Assembly: GCF_011634835.1 (NCBI RefSeq)
Contig: NZ_SIRP01000001.1
Span: 2,335,679-2,399,678 of the forward strand
DNA length: 64,000 nucleotides
Direction of reading: 5' to 3'
Source: Isoptericola sp. BMS4
Lineage (GTDB): Bacteria > Actinomycetota > Actinomycetes > Actinomycetales > Cellulomonadaceae
Part shown: positions 20,491-30,423 of the stretch, piece by piece
How positions within the stretch are numbered: position 1 is the first letter of the stretch
How the letters are laid out: each line of letters begins with the position of its first letter
Made by a program: the position numbers and the translations under genes
The notes under the pieces: model-generated
Seen by the model: the letters and a program-made list of their open reading frames with translations, nothing else
What the model was told of the DNA's origin: nothing
Databases searched by the model: none

Positions 20491-21411
20491 GTGAGCGAGG
20501 CACCCGGGAGCGACGCGATGACCCAGACGGTGACGTACGACGCGACCCTGGACATCCCGCGCCCGGAGGTGCCCACCGACGTGGTGGGCCGACCGCTGCC
20601 CGAGTTCGCCGACCCTGCACCGCTGGCCTCCCACGGCCCGGCGCGGATCGTGGCGATGTGCAACCAGAAGGGCGGCGTGGGCAAGACGACCACGACGATC
20701 AACCTGGGGGCGGCGCTCGCGGAGTACGGGCGCCGGGTGCTGCTGGTCGACTTCGACCCGCAGGGGGCGGCGTCGGTCGGCCTGGGTGTGAACCCCCACG
20801 ACCTGGAGCTCAGCGTCTACAACCTCGTCATGGACCGTGACGTGCAGCTGGACGACGTCGTGCTCCCGACGGCGATCGACGGGCTGGACGTCGTGCCGGC
20901 GAACATCGACCTCTCCGCGGCCGAGGTGCAGCTCGTGGGCGAGGTCGCGCGCGAGTCCGTGCTGGCCCGGGCCCTGCGGCCCGCCCTCGACGACTACGAC
21001 GTCGTGCTGGTGGACTGCCAGCCGTCGCTCGGCCTGCTGACGGTCAACGCGCTGACGGCCGCCCACGGCGTGCTGATCCCGCTGGAGTGCGAGTTCTTCG
21101 CGCTGCGCGGGGTCGCCCTGCTCATCGAGACCATCGAGAAGGTGCGGGACCGGCTCAACCCCGCCCTGCAGATCGACGGCATCCTGCCGACCATGTACGA
21201 CTCGCGCACCCTGCACTCGCGCGAGGTCGTGGCCCGCGTGCACGAGGCGTTCGGGGAGACGCTGCTGCACACCGTCATCGGGCGGACCGTGAAGTTCCCC
21301 GACGCCTCCGTCGCGGCCGAGCCCATCACCGCGTACGCGCCGTCGCACGCGGGTGCCGCCGCGTACCGGCAGCTCGCGCGCGAGCTCGTGGCGCGAGGGG
21401 ACTCCGCGTAG
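20491..21411 (+). CDS. parA: ParA-family chromosome partitioning ATPase
   Basis: ParA ATPases drive segregation of origin regions or other cargo. The 306-residue protein has a 55-residue N-terminal extension, the deviant Walker A KGGVGKTTTTINL near 60, VLLVDFDPQGAASVG near 85 and VVLVDCQPSLG near 170. Of two close starts, GTG 20491 is favoured because a -10-like TAGCGT (20478-20483) lies 7 nt before it, implying a leaderless mRNA. It is immediately followed by scpA-scpB, the usual actinobacterial context; there is no parB here, so its cargo is open. Confidence 0.9.
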   Translation: MSEAPGSDAMTQTVTYDATLDIPRPEVPTDVVGRPLPEFADPAPLASHGPARIVAMCNQKGGVGKTTTTINLGAALAEYGRRVLLVDFDPQGAASVGLGVNPHDLELSVYNLVMDRDVQLDDVVLPTAIDGLDVVPANIDLSAAEVQLVGEVARESVLARALRPALDDYDVVLVDCQPSLGLLTVNALTAAHGVLIPLECEFFALRGVALLIETIEKVRDRLNPALQIDGILPTMYDSRTLHSREVVARVHEAFGETLLHTVIGRTVKFPDASVAAEPITAYAPSHAGAAAYRQLARELVARGDSA

Positions 21412-22356
21412 GTGTCGGAGACGGCCACGGCGGCCGTCGCGCCGCCGGGCGCGGCCGAGGCCGCCGCGCCCGGGACGGAGGGCGGCGGGTCCCCCTCAGG
21501 GTTCCAGGTGCACCTGGAGAACTTCTCGGGCCCGTTCGACCTCCTGCTGTCGCTCATCGCCAAGCACGAGCTCGACGTCACGGAGGTGGCGCTGGCGGTC
21601 GTGACCGACGAGTTCGTCGCGCACATCCGCGCCGCCGAGGAGGCGGCGCGCGACGCGCTCGCCCGGGGTGACGAGCACCCGTCGTGGGACCTCGGCACGG
21701 CCAGCGAGTTCCTGGTCGTGGCCGCGACGCTGCTCGACCTCAAGGCCGCCCGCCTGCTCCCCGGCGTCGTGGAGGAGGACGCGGAGGACCTGGAGCTCCT
21801 GGAGGCCCGCGACCTGCTGTTCGCCCGGCTGCTGCAGTACCGCGCGTACAAGGACGTCGCCGCGGTCCTCGCCGAGCGGATGGCGTCGGAAGGGCGCCGC
21901 GCCCCCCGCGCGGTCCCGATGGAGCCCGAGCTGACCGCCCTCCTGCCCGAGCTCGTCTGGACGCTGGACGGCGCCCGGCTCGCCGAGCTGGCTGCCGGAG
22001 CGCTGACGCCCAAGCCGCCGCCGGTCGTGGAGCTGGCGCACCTGCACTCGCCGGCCGTCAGCGTGCGCGACGAGGCGCAGGTCGTGGCGCGCCGGCTGCG
22101 CCGCGACCGGTCCGCCACGTTCCGCGGCCTGGTCGCCGGCGCCGAGCGGCTCGTCGCGGTGGCCCGGTTCCTGGCGCTGCTGGAGCTGTTCCGCCACGGG
22201 GACGTGGCGTTCGAGCAGGCGGCACCGCTCGGGGAGCTCACCGTGCGGTGGACCGGGCCCGACGGCGACACCGTCGCGTCGGCCGGGTTCGAGGAGTTCG
22301 AGGGCACGCCGGCGCAGGGCGCCGGCGGAGAGGCACCGGCGGAGGGCGCGGCATGA
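21412..22356 (+). CDS. scpA: Segregation and condensation protein A
   Basis: ScpA is the kleisin that bridges SMC heads in bacterial condensin. The 314-residue protein has an N-terminal low-complexity tail (1-24), the kleisin N-domain FQVHLENFSGPFDLLLSLI near 29, FLVVAATLLDLKAARLLP near 98, and a winged-helix C-terminus with VARFLALLELFRHGDVAFEQ near 245. GTG 21412 directly abuts the parA stop. It overlaps scpB by ATGA. Confidence 0.94.
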   Translation: MSETATAAVAPPGAAEAAAPGTEGGGSPSGFQVHLENFSGPFDLLLSLIAKHELDVTEVALAVVTDEFVAHIRAAEEAARDALARGDEHPSWDLGTASEFLVVAATLLDLKAARLLPGVVEEDAEDLELLEARDLLFARLLQYRAYKDVAAVLAERMASEGRRAPRAVPMEPELTALLPELVWTLDGARLAELAAGALTPKPPPVVELAHLHSPAVSVRDEAQVVARRLRRDRSATFRGLVAGAERLVAVARFLALLELFRHGDVAFEQAAPLGELTVRWTGPDGDTVASAGFEEFEGTPAQGAGGEAPAEGAA

Positions 22357-22994
22357 GTACGGGGACGGACGACGAGGCGACCACCGCGGAGCCCGCGGCC
22401 GACGAGGTCCCGGACGTGGCCGCCCTGCCCGGCGGGCTGGCGGCCGCGCTCGAGGCCGTCCTCATGGTCGCGGAGTCGTCGGTGCCGGTGGAGCGGCTCG
22501 CCGCTGCCGTGTCCCGGCCGGTGCCGGAGGTGCTCGCGACCCTGCGCGACCTCTCCGACGAGTACGCCGGCGCCGGGGCAGCGGGCGGGCGCCCGCGCGG
22601 GTTCGAGCTGCGCGAGGGTGCCGAGGGCTGGCGCTTCTGGTCGGCGCGCGCGCACGGCGACGTGGTGGCACGGTTCGTGCTGGAGGGCCAGTCGTCGCGG
22701 TTGAGCCAGGCGGCCCTGGAGACGCTCGCGGTCATCGCGTACCGGCAGCCGGTGACGCGCGGTCAGGTCTCGGCGGTGCGCGGCGTCAACGTCGACGGCG
22801 TCGTGCGCACGCTGCTCGCGCGCGGGCTGATCGCCGAGACGGGCCAGGACCCGACGTCGGGCGCCACCCTGTTCGGCACGACGGGGGAGTTCCTCGACCG
22901 GATGGGCTGGACGTCCCTGGACGAGCTCCCGCCCCTGGCGCCCCACCTGCCGGGCGTGGCGGACGTCGCCGCGCTGGGCGGGGACGCGTACTGA
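22353..22994 (+). CDS. scpB: Segregation and condensation protein B
   Basis: ScpB dimers with two winged-helix domains bind ScpA in condensin. The 213-residue protein begins with an acidic tail, then GLAAALEAVLMVAES near 28, LSQAALETLAVIAYRQPVTRG near 115 and VRTLLARGLIAETG near 150. ATG 22353 overlaps the scpA stop as ATGA, so translation is coupled. Confidence 0.95.
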   Translation: MSTGTDDEATTAEPAADEVPDVAALPGGLAAALEAVLMVAESSVPVERLAAAVSRPVPEVLATLRDLSDEYAGAGAAGGRPRGFELREGAEGWRFWSARAHGDVVARFVLEGQSSRLSQAALETLAVIAYRQPVTRGQVSAVRGVNVDGVVRTLLARGLIAETGQDPTSGATLFGTTGEFLDRMGWTSLDELPPLAPHLPGVADVAALGGDAY

Positions 22995-23054
22995 CACCTC
23001 GCGCGTGGTCGTCGCTCGCACGAGATGCGGGGGACGACATGGGAAGATGGGGCC

Positions 23055-23834
23055 ATGCCCGCACCTCCGCCTGCCGACCTGCCCGCCGACCGCGACGTCC
23101 ACGACCCCGACGGGGTGCGGTTGCAGAAGGTGCTGGCGCAGGCGGGCCTCGGGTCGCGGCGCGTCTGCGAGGACCTCATCGCGGCGGGCCGCGTCGAGGT
23201 GGACGGCGTGCGGACCACGGCGCTGGGCGTGCGCGTGGACCCGGCGACCGCCGTGGTGCGCGTGGACGGCACGCGGGTCCAGCTCGACCCGACGAAGGTG
23301 ACGGTCGCCCTCAACAAGCCGCTCGGCGTCGTGTCGACGATGAGCGACCCGCAGGGCCGGCCCACCGTGGGCGAGCTGGTCGCCGACCGGCCGGAGCGGC
23401 TCTTCCACGTCGGGCGCCTGGACGCCGACAGCGAGGGCCTCCTGCTGCTGACGAACGACGGCGAGCTCGGCAACCGGCTGACCCACCCGCGGTACGACGT
23501 CGCCAAGACGTACCTCGTGACCGTGTCCGGGGAGGGGTTCTTCCCCCGGCACGCGAAGACGCTGCGCTCCGGGGTGGAGCTCGACGACGGCCCGGCGCGC
23601 ATGGACTCGGTGCGCGTCGTGGACTCGGTCCCGGGCGCGACGATGCTCGAGGTGGTGCTGCACGAGGGGCGCAACCGCATCGTGCGCCGCATGCTCGACG
23701 CCGTCGGGTTCCCCGTCACGCGCCTCGTGCGCACCCGGATCGGCCCCGTGACGCTGGGCACGCTGCGCGCCGGGCGCACGCGGGTGCTGGGGCGCACGGA
23801 GCTCGGGGCGCTGATGCGCGCCGTCGACATGTGA
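23055..23834 (+). CDS. rluB: 23S rRNA pseudouridine synthase RluB family
   Basis: This RsuA/RluB/E/F-type enzyme isomerises uridine in rRNA. The 259-residue protein has an S4 RNA-binding domain (VRLQKVLAQAGLGSRRVCEDLI near 17) and a catalytic domain with GRLDADSEGLLLLTNDG (catalytic Asp123) and NRIVRRMLDAVGFPV near 203. ATG 23055 has GAAGAT six bases before it, a weak -10-like match. The scpA-scpB-rluB-cmk-der order is conserved. Its stop codon lies inside a short tandem repeat. Confidence 0.93.
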   Translation: MPAPPPADLPADRDVHDPDGVRLQKVLAQAGLGSRRVCEDLIAAGRVEVDGVRTTALGVRVDPATAVVRVDGTRVQLDPTKVTVALNKPLGVVSTMSDPQGRPTVGELVADRPERLFHVGRLDADSEGLLLLTNDGELGNRLTHPRYDVAKTYLVTVSGEGFFPRHAKTLRSGVELDDGPARMDSVRVVDSVPGATMLEVVLHEGRNRIVRRMLDAVGFPVTRLVRTRIGPVTLGTLRAGRTRVLGRTELGALMRAVDM

Positions 23835-23870
23835 CTCGACATGTGACTCGGCACGCGACCGGCATGTGAC
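23824..23870 (+). repeat. Four 12-bp tandem units across the rluB stop codon
   Basis: TCGACATGTGAC occurs twice in tandem (23824-23835, 23836-23847), then TCGGCACGCGAC and CGGCATGTGAC. The first unit carries the last two codons and TGA of rluB; the next copies place more TGA triplets in the same frame. It could be simple slippage at the gene end. A hairpin-forming CGGGGGCCC/GGGCCCCG follows at about 23878-23902. Confidence 0.6.
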
Positions 23871-23931
23871 ACTCTCCCGGGGGCCCTGACCGCCGGGCCC
23901 CGTCCGCACAACGACAGAAAGCGAGCCACAC

Positions 23932-24627
23932 GTGGTCGTCATCGCCGTCGACGGTCCTTCCGGGTCCGGCAAGTCCAGCGTCTCCAAGTCCGTCGCCGCC
24001 CGCCTGGGGCTGGCCTACCTGGACACGGGCGCCATGTACCGGGCGGCGACGCTGTGGTGCACGCGCCGGCAGGTCGACCTGGCCGCGGCCGACGACGTCG
24101 CCGCCGCCGTGCGGGCGATGCCGCTGACGATGGGGCTCGACCCGGCGGGGCCCACCGTGACCCTCGACGGCGAGGACGTGGCCGCCGCGATCCGCACGAC
24201 GGAGGTCTCGACGGCCGTCTCCGCCGTGGCGACCAACCTCGAGGTGCGTGACGAGCTGCGCCGTCGTCAGCGCGCCGTCATCGCTGCGGAGAGCGCGCCG
24301 GACGGGTTCTCCGGCGGCCGCGGCGTCGTCGCCGAGGGGCGCGACATCACGACCGTCGTCGCGCCCGACGCCGACGCCCGCATCCTGCTGACCGCGAGCG
24401 AGGAGGCGCGGCTGCGGCGCCGGTCCCTCGAGGTGCACGGCGCCGCCGACGCCTCGGCCGTGGAGGCCACGCGCGACCAGGTGCTGCGCCGCGACCGGGA
24501 CGACTCGGCGGTGAGCCAGTTCCACGTCGCCGCGGACGGTGTCGTCACCGTCGACTCGTCCGAGCTCGACTTCGACCAGACCGTCGACGCCGTCCTCGCG
24601 GCCGTCGGGCAGGCCGCGGAGGCCTGA
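23932..24627 (+). CDS. cmk: Cytidylate kinase
   Basis: It phosphorylates CMP and dCMP. The 231-residue protein has the P-loop [16 protein letters not shown] near 4, [13 protein letters not shown] near 29, the NMP-binding insert, and [12 protein letters not shown] near 130. GTG 23932 follows GAAAGCGAG. It lies upstream of der, as in most actinobacteria. Confidence 0.96.
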   Translation: MVVIAVDGPSGSGKSSVSKSVAARLGLAYLDTGAMYRAATLWCTRRQVDLAAADDVAAAVRAMPLTMGLDPAGPTVTLDGEDVAAAIRTTEVSTAVSAVATNLEVRDELRRRQRAVIAAESAPDGFSGGRGVVAEGRDITTVVAPDADARILLTASEEARLRRRSLEVHGAADASAVEATRDQVLRRDRDDSAVSQFHVAADGVVTVDSSELDFDQTVDAVLAAVGQAAEA

Positions 24628-24745
24628 CCCGCCCGCGCCGCGAGCCTGGGACGCGCCCGACGCGGCGGTGGTGGCGAGCGACGTCACGCCGCCGCCCGGG
24701 GCGCCACGGTCGAAGTCGCGCCGTCGGCCTGGGAGAATGGGGGGC

Positions 24746-26302
24746 ATGACCCCTCCCGCCGACGGTTTCGCGACCGTGCCCGCTGACGAGCCTGCCGACG
24801 AGCCCACCCCCGGGACCGCTGACGAGCCCACCTCGCGTGACGCCGTCGCCGAGGCGCTGGCCGAGCCCGACGACGAGGCGCGCGAGCGCGCGCTGCGCGC
24901 CGGCCTCGAGGAGTTCGAGCTCGACGAGTCCGACCGGGCGCTGCTCGACGTCGAGTGGGACGCCGAGCACGGTGGCTCCGGGGCGGCCCCGCTGCCCGTC
25001 CTCGCCGTCGTCGGGCGCCCGAACGTCGGCAAGTCGACGCTCGTCAACCGCATCCTCGGACGGCGCGAGGCCGTCGTCGAGGACACCCCCGGCGTCACGC
25101 GCGACCGCGTGAGCTATCTGGGGGAGTGGTCCGGCCGCGAGTTCACCCTCGTGGACACCGGCGGCTGGGAGGTCGACGTCGCGGGCATCGAGTCGAAGGT
25201 CGCCGAGCAGGCCGAGGTGGCCGTCTCCCTCGCCGACGCCGTGATCTTCGTCGTCGACGCGACGGTGGGCGCCACGTCCACGGACGAGCGCGTCGTGGAG
25301 CTGCTGCGCCGTTCCGGCAAGCCCGTGGTGCTCTGCGCCAACAAGGTCGACGGGCCCTCCGGCGAGGCGGACGCCGCCTACCTGTGGGCGCTCGGCCTGG
25401 GGGAGCCGCACCCCGTCTCCGCCCTGCACGGGCGCGGCACCGGCGACATGCTGGACGCCGCGATGGCGGTGCTGCCCACGGAGTCCGAGCACGGCGAGCT
25501 GCGGCCGGACGGGCCGCGCCGCGTGGCGCTCATCGGGCGCCCGAACGTCGGCAAGTCGTCGCTGCTGAACAAGATCGCCGGCGCCGAGCGCGTCGTCGTC
25601 GACGACGAGGCCGGCACCACGCGCGACCCCGTCGACGAGCTGGTGGAGATCAAGGGCGTGCCGTACTGGTTCGTCGACACCGCGGGCATCCGCCGGCGGG
25701 TGCACCAGACCCGCGGCGCGGACTTCTACGCGTCGCTGCGCACCCAGGCCGCCATCGAGAAGGCGGAGGTGGCGGTCGTGCTGATCGACGCCTCGACGCC
25801 GCTCACGGAGCAGGACACCCGCGTCATCTCGCAGGTCGTCGACGCCGGTCGCGCGCTGGTGATCGCGTACAACAAGTGGGACCTCATGGACGACGAGCGC
25901 CGCCACTTCCTGGAGCGCGAGATCGACAAGGACCTCGTGCAGGTCACGTGGGCGCCGCGCGCCAACGTCTCGGCGCGCACCGGCTGGCACACCGACCGGC
26001 TCGTCCCGGCTCTGGAGACCGCGCTCGACTCCTGGGACACCCGCATCCCGACGGGGCGCCTCAACGCGTTCCTCGGCGAGCTGGTGGCGGCGCACCCGCA
26101 CCCGCTGCGCGGCGGCAAGCAGCCCCGCATCCTGTTCGGCACCCAGGCGTCCACGCGCCCGCCGCGGTTCGTCATCTTCGCCACCGGGTTCATCGAGGCG
26201 GGCTACCGGCGCTTCATCGAGCGCCGCCTGCGCGAGACGTTCGGCTTCGAGGGGTCGCCCATCGAGATCAGCGTGCGCGTGCGGGAGAAGCGCCGCCGCT
26301 GA
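24746..26302 (+). CDS. der: Ribosome biogenesis GTPase Der
   Basis: Der (EngA) has two tandem GTPase domains and a KH-like tail and is needed for 50S assembly. The 518-residue protein has an acidic 80-residue N-terminal extension typical of actinobacteria, P-loops GRPNVGKST near 90 and GRPNVGKSS near 265, DTGG and DTAG switch motifs, NKVD and NKWD base-recognition motifs, and a C-terminal KH-like domain. ATG 24746 is chosen over an upstream in-frame start because GAGAAT (24733-24738) lies 7 nt before it, a leaderless arrangement. Confidence 0.96.
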   Translation: MTPPADGFATVPADEPADEPTPGTADEPTSRDAVAEALAEPDDEARERALRAGLEEFELDESDRALLDVEWDAEHGGSGAAPLPVLAVVGRPNVGKSTLVNRILGRREAVVEDTPGVTRDRVSYLGEWSGREFTLVDTGGWEVDVAGIESKVAEQAEVAVSLADAVIFVVDATVGATSTDERVVELLRRSGKPVVLCANKVDGPSGEADAAYLWALGLGEPHPVSALHGRGTGDMLDAAMAVLPTESEHGELRPDGPRRVALIGRPNVGKSSLLNKIAGAERVVVDDEAGTTRDPVDELVEIKGVPYWFVDTAGIRRRVHQTRGADFYASLRTQAAIEKAEVAVVLIDASTPLTEQDTRVISQVVDAGRALVIAYNKWDLMDDERRHFLEREIDKDLVQVTWAPRANVSARTGWHTDRLVPALETALDSWDTRIPTGRLNAFLGELVAAHPHPLRGGKQPRILFGTQASTRPPRFVIFATGFIEAGYRRFIERRLRETFGFEGSPIEISVRVREKRRR

Positions 26303-26337
26303 CCCGGTCGGCCTGCGGCCGGTTCGCGGTCGGCGTG

Positions 26338-26377
26338 GACGGGGCGTCGCCGCGCCAGGGCGCGGCGACGCCCCGTC
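26338..26377 (+). terminator. Strong hairpin after der
   Basis: A perfect 17-bp stem (26338-26354 with 26361-26377) with loop CCAGGG lies 36 bases after the der stop. It separates the der unit from the riboflavin operon. Confidence 0.8.
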
Positions 26378-26455
26378 GCGCGTGAGACGTGCGTCACGAG
26401 GGCTTGCGCGACGGGCCTCGCCCGTGTCACGGTCGGCGTGACGAGCGAGAAGCTC

Positions 26456-26581
26456 GCGTGCTCTGGGGTCGGTGAAACTCCGAACCGGCGGTGAAAGTCC
26501 GCGACCCGGTCACCTCCAGTGACCGGTTGACCAGGTGGAACTCCTGGACCGACGGTCAAAGTCCGGATGGGAAGCGCACGC
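26456..26581 (+). promoter_or_regulatory. FMN riboswitch (RFN element)
   Basis: The conserved RFN blocks are all present: GGGGTCGGTGAAACTCCG, ACCGGCGGTGAAAGTCCGCG, GGTGGAACTCCTGGACCGA and CGGTCAAAGTCCGGATGGGA. Helix P1 is GCGTGC (26456-26461) with GCACGC (26576-26581). A promoter TTGCGC-N18-CACGGT (26404-26433) lies upstream. The 155 bases to ribD hold the expression platform. FMN binding should lower expression of the rib operon. Confidence 0.95.
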
Positions 26582-26736
26582 GGCGGCTCCCCGTCCGGTC
26601 CGTCCCCGGCCCCGACGCCTCTGTCGACGAGGGCCCGTGCCACCCGTCGCGGTGGTGGGCGACCGGCCGGTCGCGAGCACGTCCCGACCCCGCACTTCCC
26701 GCCCCCGGGGTCCGCGACCGGACGACAGGGGCAGGG

Positions 26737-27900
26737 ATGGACGGCACGCAGCGAGACGCCGAGGGGCCACCGAGGGCACCCGGCGCGCACGCCATGACGC
26801 CGACGACGGACGCCGAGCACGCCGCGATGCGCCGCGCGCTCGAGCTTGCCGCGCGCGGACCCTCCCACGGTCCGAACCCGCGCGTGGGCTGCGTGCTCCT
26901 CCGGCCGGACGGAACCGTCCTCGCCGAGGGCTTCCACCGCGGCGCCGGCACCGCGCACGCGGAGGTCGACGCGCTGCTGCGGGCCCGAGCCGACGTCGGA
27001 CCGGACGCCGCGCGCGGCGCGACCGCCGTCGTGACCCTCGAGCCGTGCGCCCACCACGGGCGCACCGGCCCCTGCGTGGACGCCCTGCTGGACGCCGGCG
27101 TGACCCGCGTCGTGCACGGCCAGGCCGACCCGAACCCGTCCGCCGCGGGCGGTGCCGCGCGCCTGCGCGCCGCCGGGGTGGACGTCGTCGGCGGCCTGCT
27201 CGGCGACGAGACCGCCGCACTGAACGACACCTGGACGCGCGCCGTGGAGCTCGGGCGGCCCGTCGTGACGTGGAAGCTCGCGAGCACGCTCGACGGGCGT
27301 GCCGCCGCCGTCGACGGCACGTCACGCTGGATCACGGGCCGGGCCGCCCGCCGCGACGTGCACCGGCTGCGCGCCCTCGCGGACGCCGTCGTGGTCGGCA
27401 CCGGCACCGTGCTGGCGGACGACCCCGACCTCACCGTGCGGCACGTGCCCCTGGAGGGCCCGGCGCCGGAGCGGGTCGTCGTCGGGCTGCGCGACCTGCC
27501 GCCGTCGTCCCGGCTGGCGCGCGCCGCCCGGGCCGGCGAGCCCGTGCACCACCTGCGCACCCACGACCTGCACGAGGCGCTGGACACGCTGTGGCTGCGC
27601 GAGCACCGGCACGTGCTCCTCGAGGGCGGGCCCGCCCTCGCCGCCGCGTTCTGGCGCGCCGGGCTCGTCGACGACGTCGTCGCGTACGTCGCGCCGGTCC
27701 TGCTCGGGCTCGGCGCGCCCGCCGTCGCCGACCTCGGCATCGGGACCATCGCCGACGCCGCGCGGCTGGACCTCACCGACGTGACCGTCCTGCCCGCCGA
27801 CGCCGACCCCTCTGCCGGCCCTGACTCCGGCGCCGTCCCTGCGGGACCGGGCGACACCACCACCGTGCGGCTCACCCTGCGGCCGCGGAAGGAGAGCTGA
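26737..27900 (+). CDS. ribD: Bifunctional riboflavin deaminase-reductase RibD
   Basis: It deaminates then reduces the pyrimidine intermediate of riboflavin synthesis. From ATG 26737 the protein has 387 residues: a deaminase domain with zinc ligands in HAEVDALL and PCAHHGRTGPC, and a reductase domain (VTWKLASTLDGRAAA, then LLEGGPALAAAFW). ATG 26794 (MTPTTDAEHAAM) is an alternative giving 368 residues; 26737 is preferred for its GGGGCAGGG upstream. It is the first gene after the FMN riboswitch. Confidence 0.93.
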   Translation: MDGTQRDAEGPPRAPGAHAMTPTTDAEHAAMRRALELAARGPSHGPNPRVGCVLLRPDGTVLAEGFHRGAGTAHAEVDALLRARADVGPDAARGATAVVTLEPCAHHGRTGPCVDALLDAGVTRVVHGQADPNPSAAGGAARLRAAGVDVVGGLLGDETAALNDTWTRAVELGRPVVTWKLASTLDGRAAAVDGTSRWITGRAARRDVHRLRALADAVVVGTGTVLADDPDLTVRHVPLEGPAPERVVVGLRDLPPSSRLARAARAGEPVHHLRTHDLHEALDTLWLREHRHVLLEGGPALAAAFWRAGLVDDVVAYVAPVLLGLGAPAVADLGIGTIADAARLDLTDVTVLPADADPSAGPDSGAVPAGPGDTTTVRLTLRPRKES

Positions 27901-27901
27901 C

Positions 27902-28540
27902 ATGTTCACCGGGATCGTCGAAGAGCTCGGCACCGTCGTCGACGTGCGGGAGGTCGCCGACGGCGCGCGGCTCACCGTCGCCGCGGGCACCGTCCTGGAC
28001 GGCACCCGCCCCGGGGACTCGATCTCCGTCGACGGCTGCTGCCTGACCGTCACCACGATCGAGGACGCCGGCACCGCGGGCGGGCTCGCGCACTGGACCG
28101 CCGACCTCATGGCCGAGACGCTGCGCCGCACCAGCCTCGGCGACCGCCGCCCCGGCGACCGGGTCAACCTCGAGCGGGCGCTGGCCGCCGGCGGCCGCTT
28201 CGGCGGGCACGTGGTCCAGGGCCACGTCGACGGCACCGGCGCCGTGCTGTCCCGCACGCCGGGCACGCAGTGGGAGGTCGTGGAGATCTCCCTGCCCGCG
28301 GACCTCGCCCGGTACGTCGTCGCTCAGGGGTCGATCGCCGTCGACGGCGTCAGCCTCACCGTCGTGCACGCCGGCGACGACGCGTTCACGGTCAGCCTCA
28401 TCCCCGAGACGCTGGAGCGCACCACGCTCGGCGCCCGCGCGGTCGGCGAGCCGGTGAACCTCGAGGTCGACGTGCTCAGCAAGTACGTGGAGCGACACCT
28501 CGCCCGCCGGCCCGCCGAGGCGACGGAGGCCGCACGATGA
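27902..28540 (+). CDS. ribE: Riboflavin synthase, alpha chain
   Basis: It dismutates two 6,7-dimethyl-8-ribityllumazine molecules to riboflavin. The 212-residue protein starts with the family [10 protein letters not shown] and has two lumazine-binding repeats, each with a VDG-LTV motif ([10 protein letters not shown] near 41, [10 protein letters not shown] near 147), plus [13 protein letters not shown] near 101. It begins one base after ribD and overlaps ribBA as ATGA. Called ribC or ribE in different species. Confidence 0.95.
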   Translation: MFTGIVEELGTVVDVREVADGARLTVAAGTVLDGTRPGDSISVDGCCLTVTTIEDAGTAGGLAHWTADLMAETLRRTSLGDRRPGDRVNLERALAAGGRFGGHVVQGHVDGTGAVLSRTPGTQWEVVEISLPADLARYVVAQGSIAVDGVSLTVVHAGDDAFTVSLIPETLERTTLGARAVGEPVNLEVDVLSKYVERHLARRPAEATEAAR

Positions 28541-29907
28541 GCGCCGCCACCGCCCCCGACGCCGGTGCCGTGGACCGCGTCCGCCGCGCGATCGCCGACG
28601 TCGCCGCGGGGCGCCCCGTCGTCGTCGCGGACGACGCGGGCCGCGAGAACGAGGGCGACCTCATCGTCGCCGCGTCCGCCGTCACGCCCGAGACGATGGG
28701 CTTCCTCGTGCGGCACACGAGCGGGCTCGTGTGCGTGGGCGCGTCCGGCGCCACTCTCGACCGGTTGCGCCTGCCGCTGATGGTCGAGCAGAACGAGGAC
28801 GCCTACCGCACCGCCTACACCGTGACCGTGGACGCCGCCGCCGGGGTCACCACCGGGATCTCCGCCGCCGACCGCGCCCGCACCGCGCGGCTGCTCGCCG
28901 ACCCCGGCGCCGCGCCCGCCGACCTCACCCGCCCGGGCCACGTGCTGCCCCTGCGGGCCCGCGACGGCGGCGTGCTGGAACGCACCGGTCACACCGAGGC
29001 CGCCGTCGACCTGGCCCGCCTCGCGGGCCGCGGCGAGGCGGGTGTGCTCGCCGAGCTGGTGCACGACGACGGGGAGATGATGCGCCTGCCCGCGCTGCGA
29101 GACTTCGCCGCCGAGCACGGCCTCACCCTCATCCACGTGGCGGACCTGGTCGCCTACCGGCGCGCCACCGAGACGCACGTCGAGCGGCTCGTCGTCACCG
29201 CCCTGCCCACCCGGCACGGCGACCTGACCGCCGTCGCCTACCGCGACCGCCTCACCGGGCAGGAGCACGTCGCCCTCGTCGCCGGCCCGCTCGACGTGCT
29301 CCCCACCGGCACGACCGGCGACGGCGAGCCGGTGCTCGTCCGCGTGCACTCCGAGTGCCTCACCGGCGACGCGTTCGGCAGCGGGCGGTGCGACTGCGGC
29401 CCGCAGCTCGACGAGTCCCTGCGCCGGGTCGTGGCCGCGGGTCGCGGCGTCGTCGTGTACCTGCGGGGGCACGAGGGCCGCGGCATCGGCCTGGGCGCCA
29501 AGCTCGCCGCCTACGCCCTGCAGGACGCCGGGCTCGACACCGTCGACGCGAACCTCGAGCAGGGCCTGCCCGCCGACGCCCGCGAGTACACGGCGGCGGC
29601 GCACGTGCTGCGCGACCTCGGCGTCGACGCCGTCCGCCTGCTCACGAACAACCCGGACAAGCGGACCGGGATCGAGGCCGGGGGAGTGCGCGTCGTCGAA
29701 CGGCTTCCCCTCGCCGTGCCCGCGAGCCCGGCTGCGGAGGCCTACCTGCGCACCAAGCGCGACCGGATGGGCCACGACCTGCCGCACCTGGGCCTGCCCG
29801 GGGCGCGCGACCTGCCCCCCGCGGGCGAGACCGACACCCACCACGGAGGACCCCCGACCATGACGACCACGACCACCACCACGACTGCCGCCGGGGTTCG
29901 CCGATGA
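28537..29907 (+). CDS. ribBA: Bifunctional 3,4-dihydroxy-2-butanone-4-phosphate synthase / GTP cyclohydrolase II
   Basis: It makes both precursors of the lumazine. The 456-residue protein has the RibB domain first ([17 protein letters not shown] near 29, [13 protein letters not shown] near 152) and the RibA domain second, with zinc ligands in [18 protein letters not shown] near 272 and [11 protein letters not shown] near 310. The last 35 residues are extra: a Pro/His linker and a run of eight threonines. Inside this tail GGAGG (29845-29849) stands 10 bases before an in-frame ATG at 29860, so a 15-residue internal product is possible. ATGA overlaps link it to ribE before and ribH after. Confidence 0.95.
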   Translation: MSAATAPDAGAVDRVRRAIADVAAGRPVVVADDAGRENEGDLIVAASAVTPETMGFLVRHTSGLVCVGASGATLDRLRLPLMVEQNEDAYRTAYTVTVDAAAGVTTGISAADRARTARLLADPGAAPADLTRPGHVLPLRARDGGVLERTGHTEAAVDLARLAGRGEAGVLAELVHDDGEMMRLPALRDFAAEHGLTLIHVADLVAYRRATETHVERLVVTALPTRHGDLTAVAYRDRLTGQEHVALVAGPLDVLPTGTTGDGEPVLVRVHSECLTGDAFGSGRCDCGPQLDESLRRVVAAGRGVVVYLRGHEGRGIGLGAKLAAYALQDAGLDTVDANLEQGLPADAREYTAAAHVLRDLGVDAVRLLTNNPDKRTGIEAGGVRVVERLPLAVPASPAAEAYLRTKRDRMGHDLPHLGLPGARDLPPAGETDTHHGGPPTMTTTTTTTTAAGVRR

Positions 29908-30395
29908 GCGGCGCCGGCGCCCCGGCTGCCGCGCCGGTCGACTGCTCGGACCTGCGCGTCGCCGTCGTCGCGGCCAGCTGGCACCAGCAGGTCATGGACG
30001 GCCTGCTCGACGGCGCCCTGCGCGCGTGCGCCGACCACCGGGTCGCCGACCCGCGCGTCGTGCGCGTGCCGGGGTCGTTCGAGCTGCCCGTGGCCGCGCA
30101 GGCGCTCGCGGCGGCCGGGTACGACGCCGTCGTGGCGCTCGGCGTCGTGATCCGCGGCGGCACGCCCCACTTCGACTACGTGTGCGCCGCCGCCACCGAC
30201 GGCCTGAACCGGGTGGCGCTGGACCACACGGTCCCCGTGGGGTTCGGCCTGCTGACGTGCGACGACGAGGCCCAGGCCCTCGACCGGGCCGGGCTGAACG
30301 GATCGCACGAGGACAAGGGGTACGAGGCTGCCGCCGCGGCGCTGGCCACCGCGCGCGTGGTGAACGGCGTCCGGCCTGTCGGTGAACGGAACTGA
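29904..30395 (+). CDS. ribH: 6,7-dimethyl-8-ribityllumazine synthase
   Basis: It condenses the RibD and RibB products and forms icosahedral or pentameric shells. The 163-residue protein has the substrate motifs [16 protein letters not shown] near 20, [15 protein letters not shown] near 54, [14 protein letters not shown] near 80 and [16 protein letters not shown] near 110. ATG 29904 overlaps the ribBA stop as ATGA. It closes the operon. Confidence 0.96.
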   Translation: MSGAGAPAAAPVDCSDLRVAVVAASWHQQVMDGLLDGALRACADHRVADPRVVRVPGSFELPVAAQALAAAGYDAVVALGVVIRGGTPHFDYVCAAATDGLNRVALDHTVPVGFGLLTCDDEAQALDRAGLNGSHEDKGYEAAAAALATARVVNGVRPVGERN

Positions 30396-30423
30396 CCGAG
30401 AAAGCGTCATCTCGCGCATCACG

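Noticed and set aside
20491-22994. parA-scpA-scpB as a plasmid partition module
   Set aside because: There is no parB, replication gene or parS-like repeat; this is a normal chromosomal order next to xerD, rluB, cmk and der.
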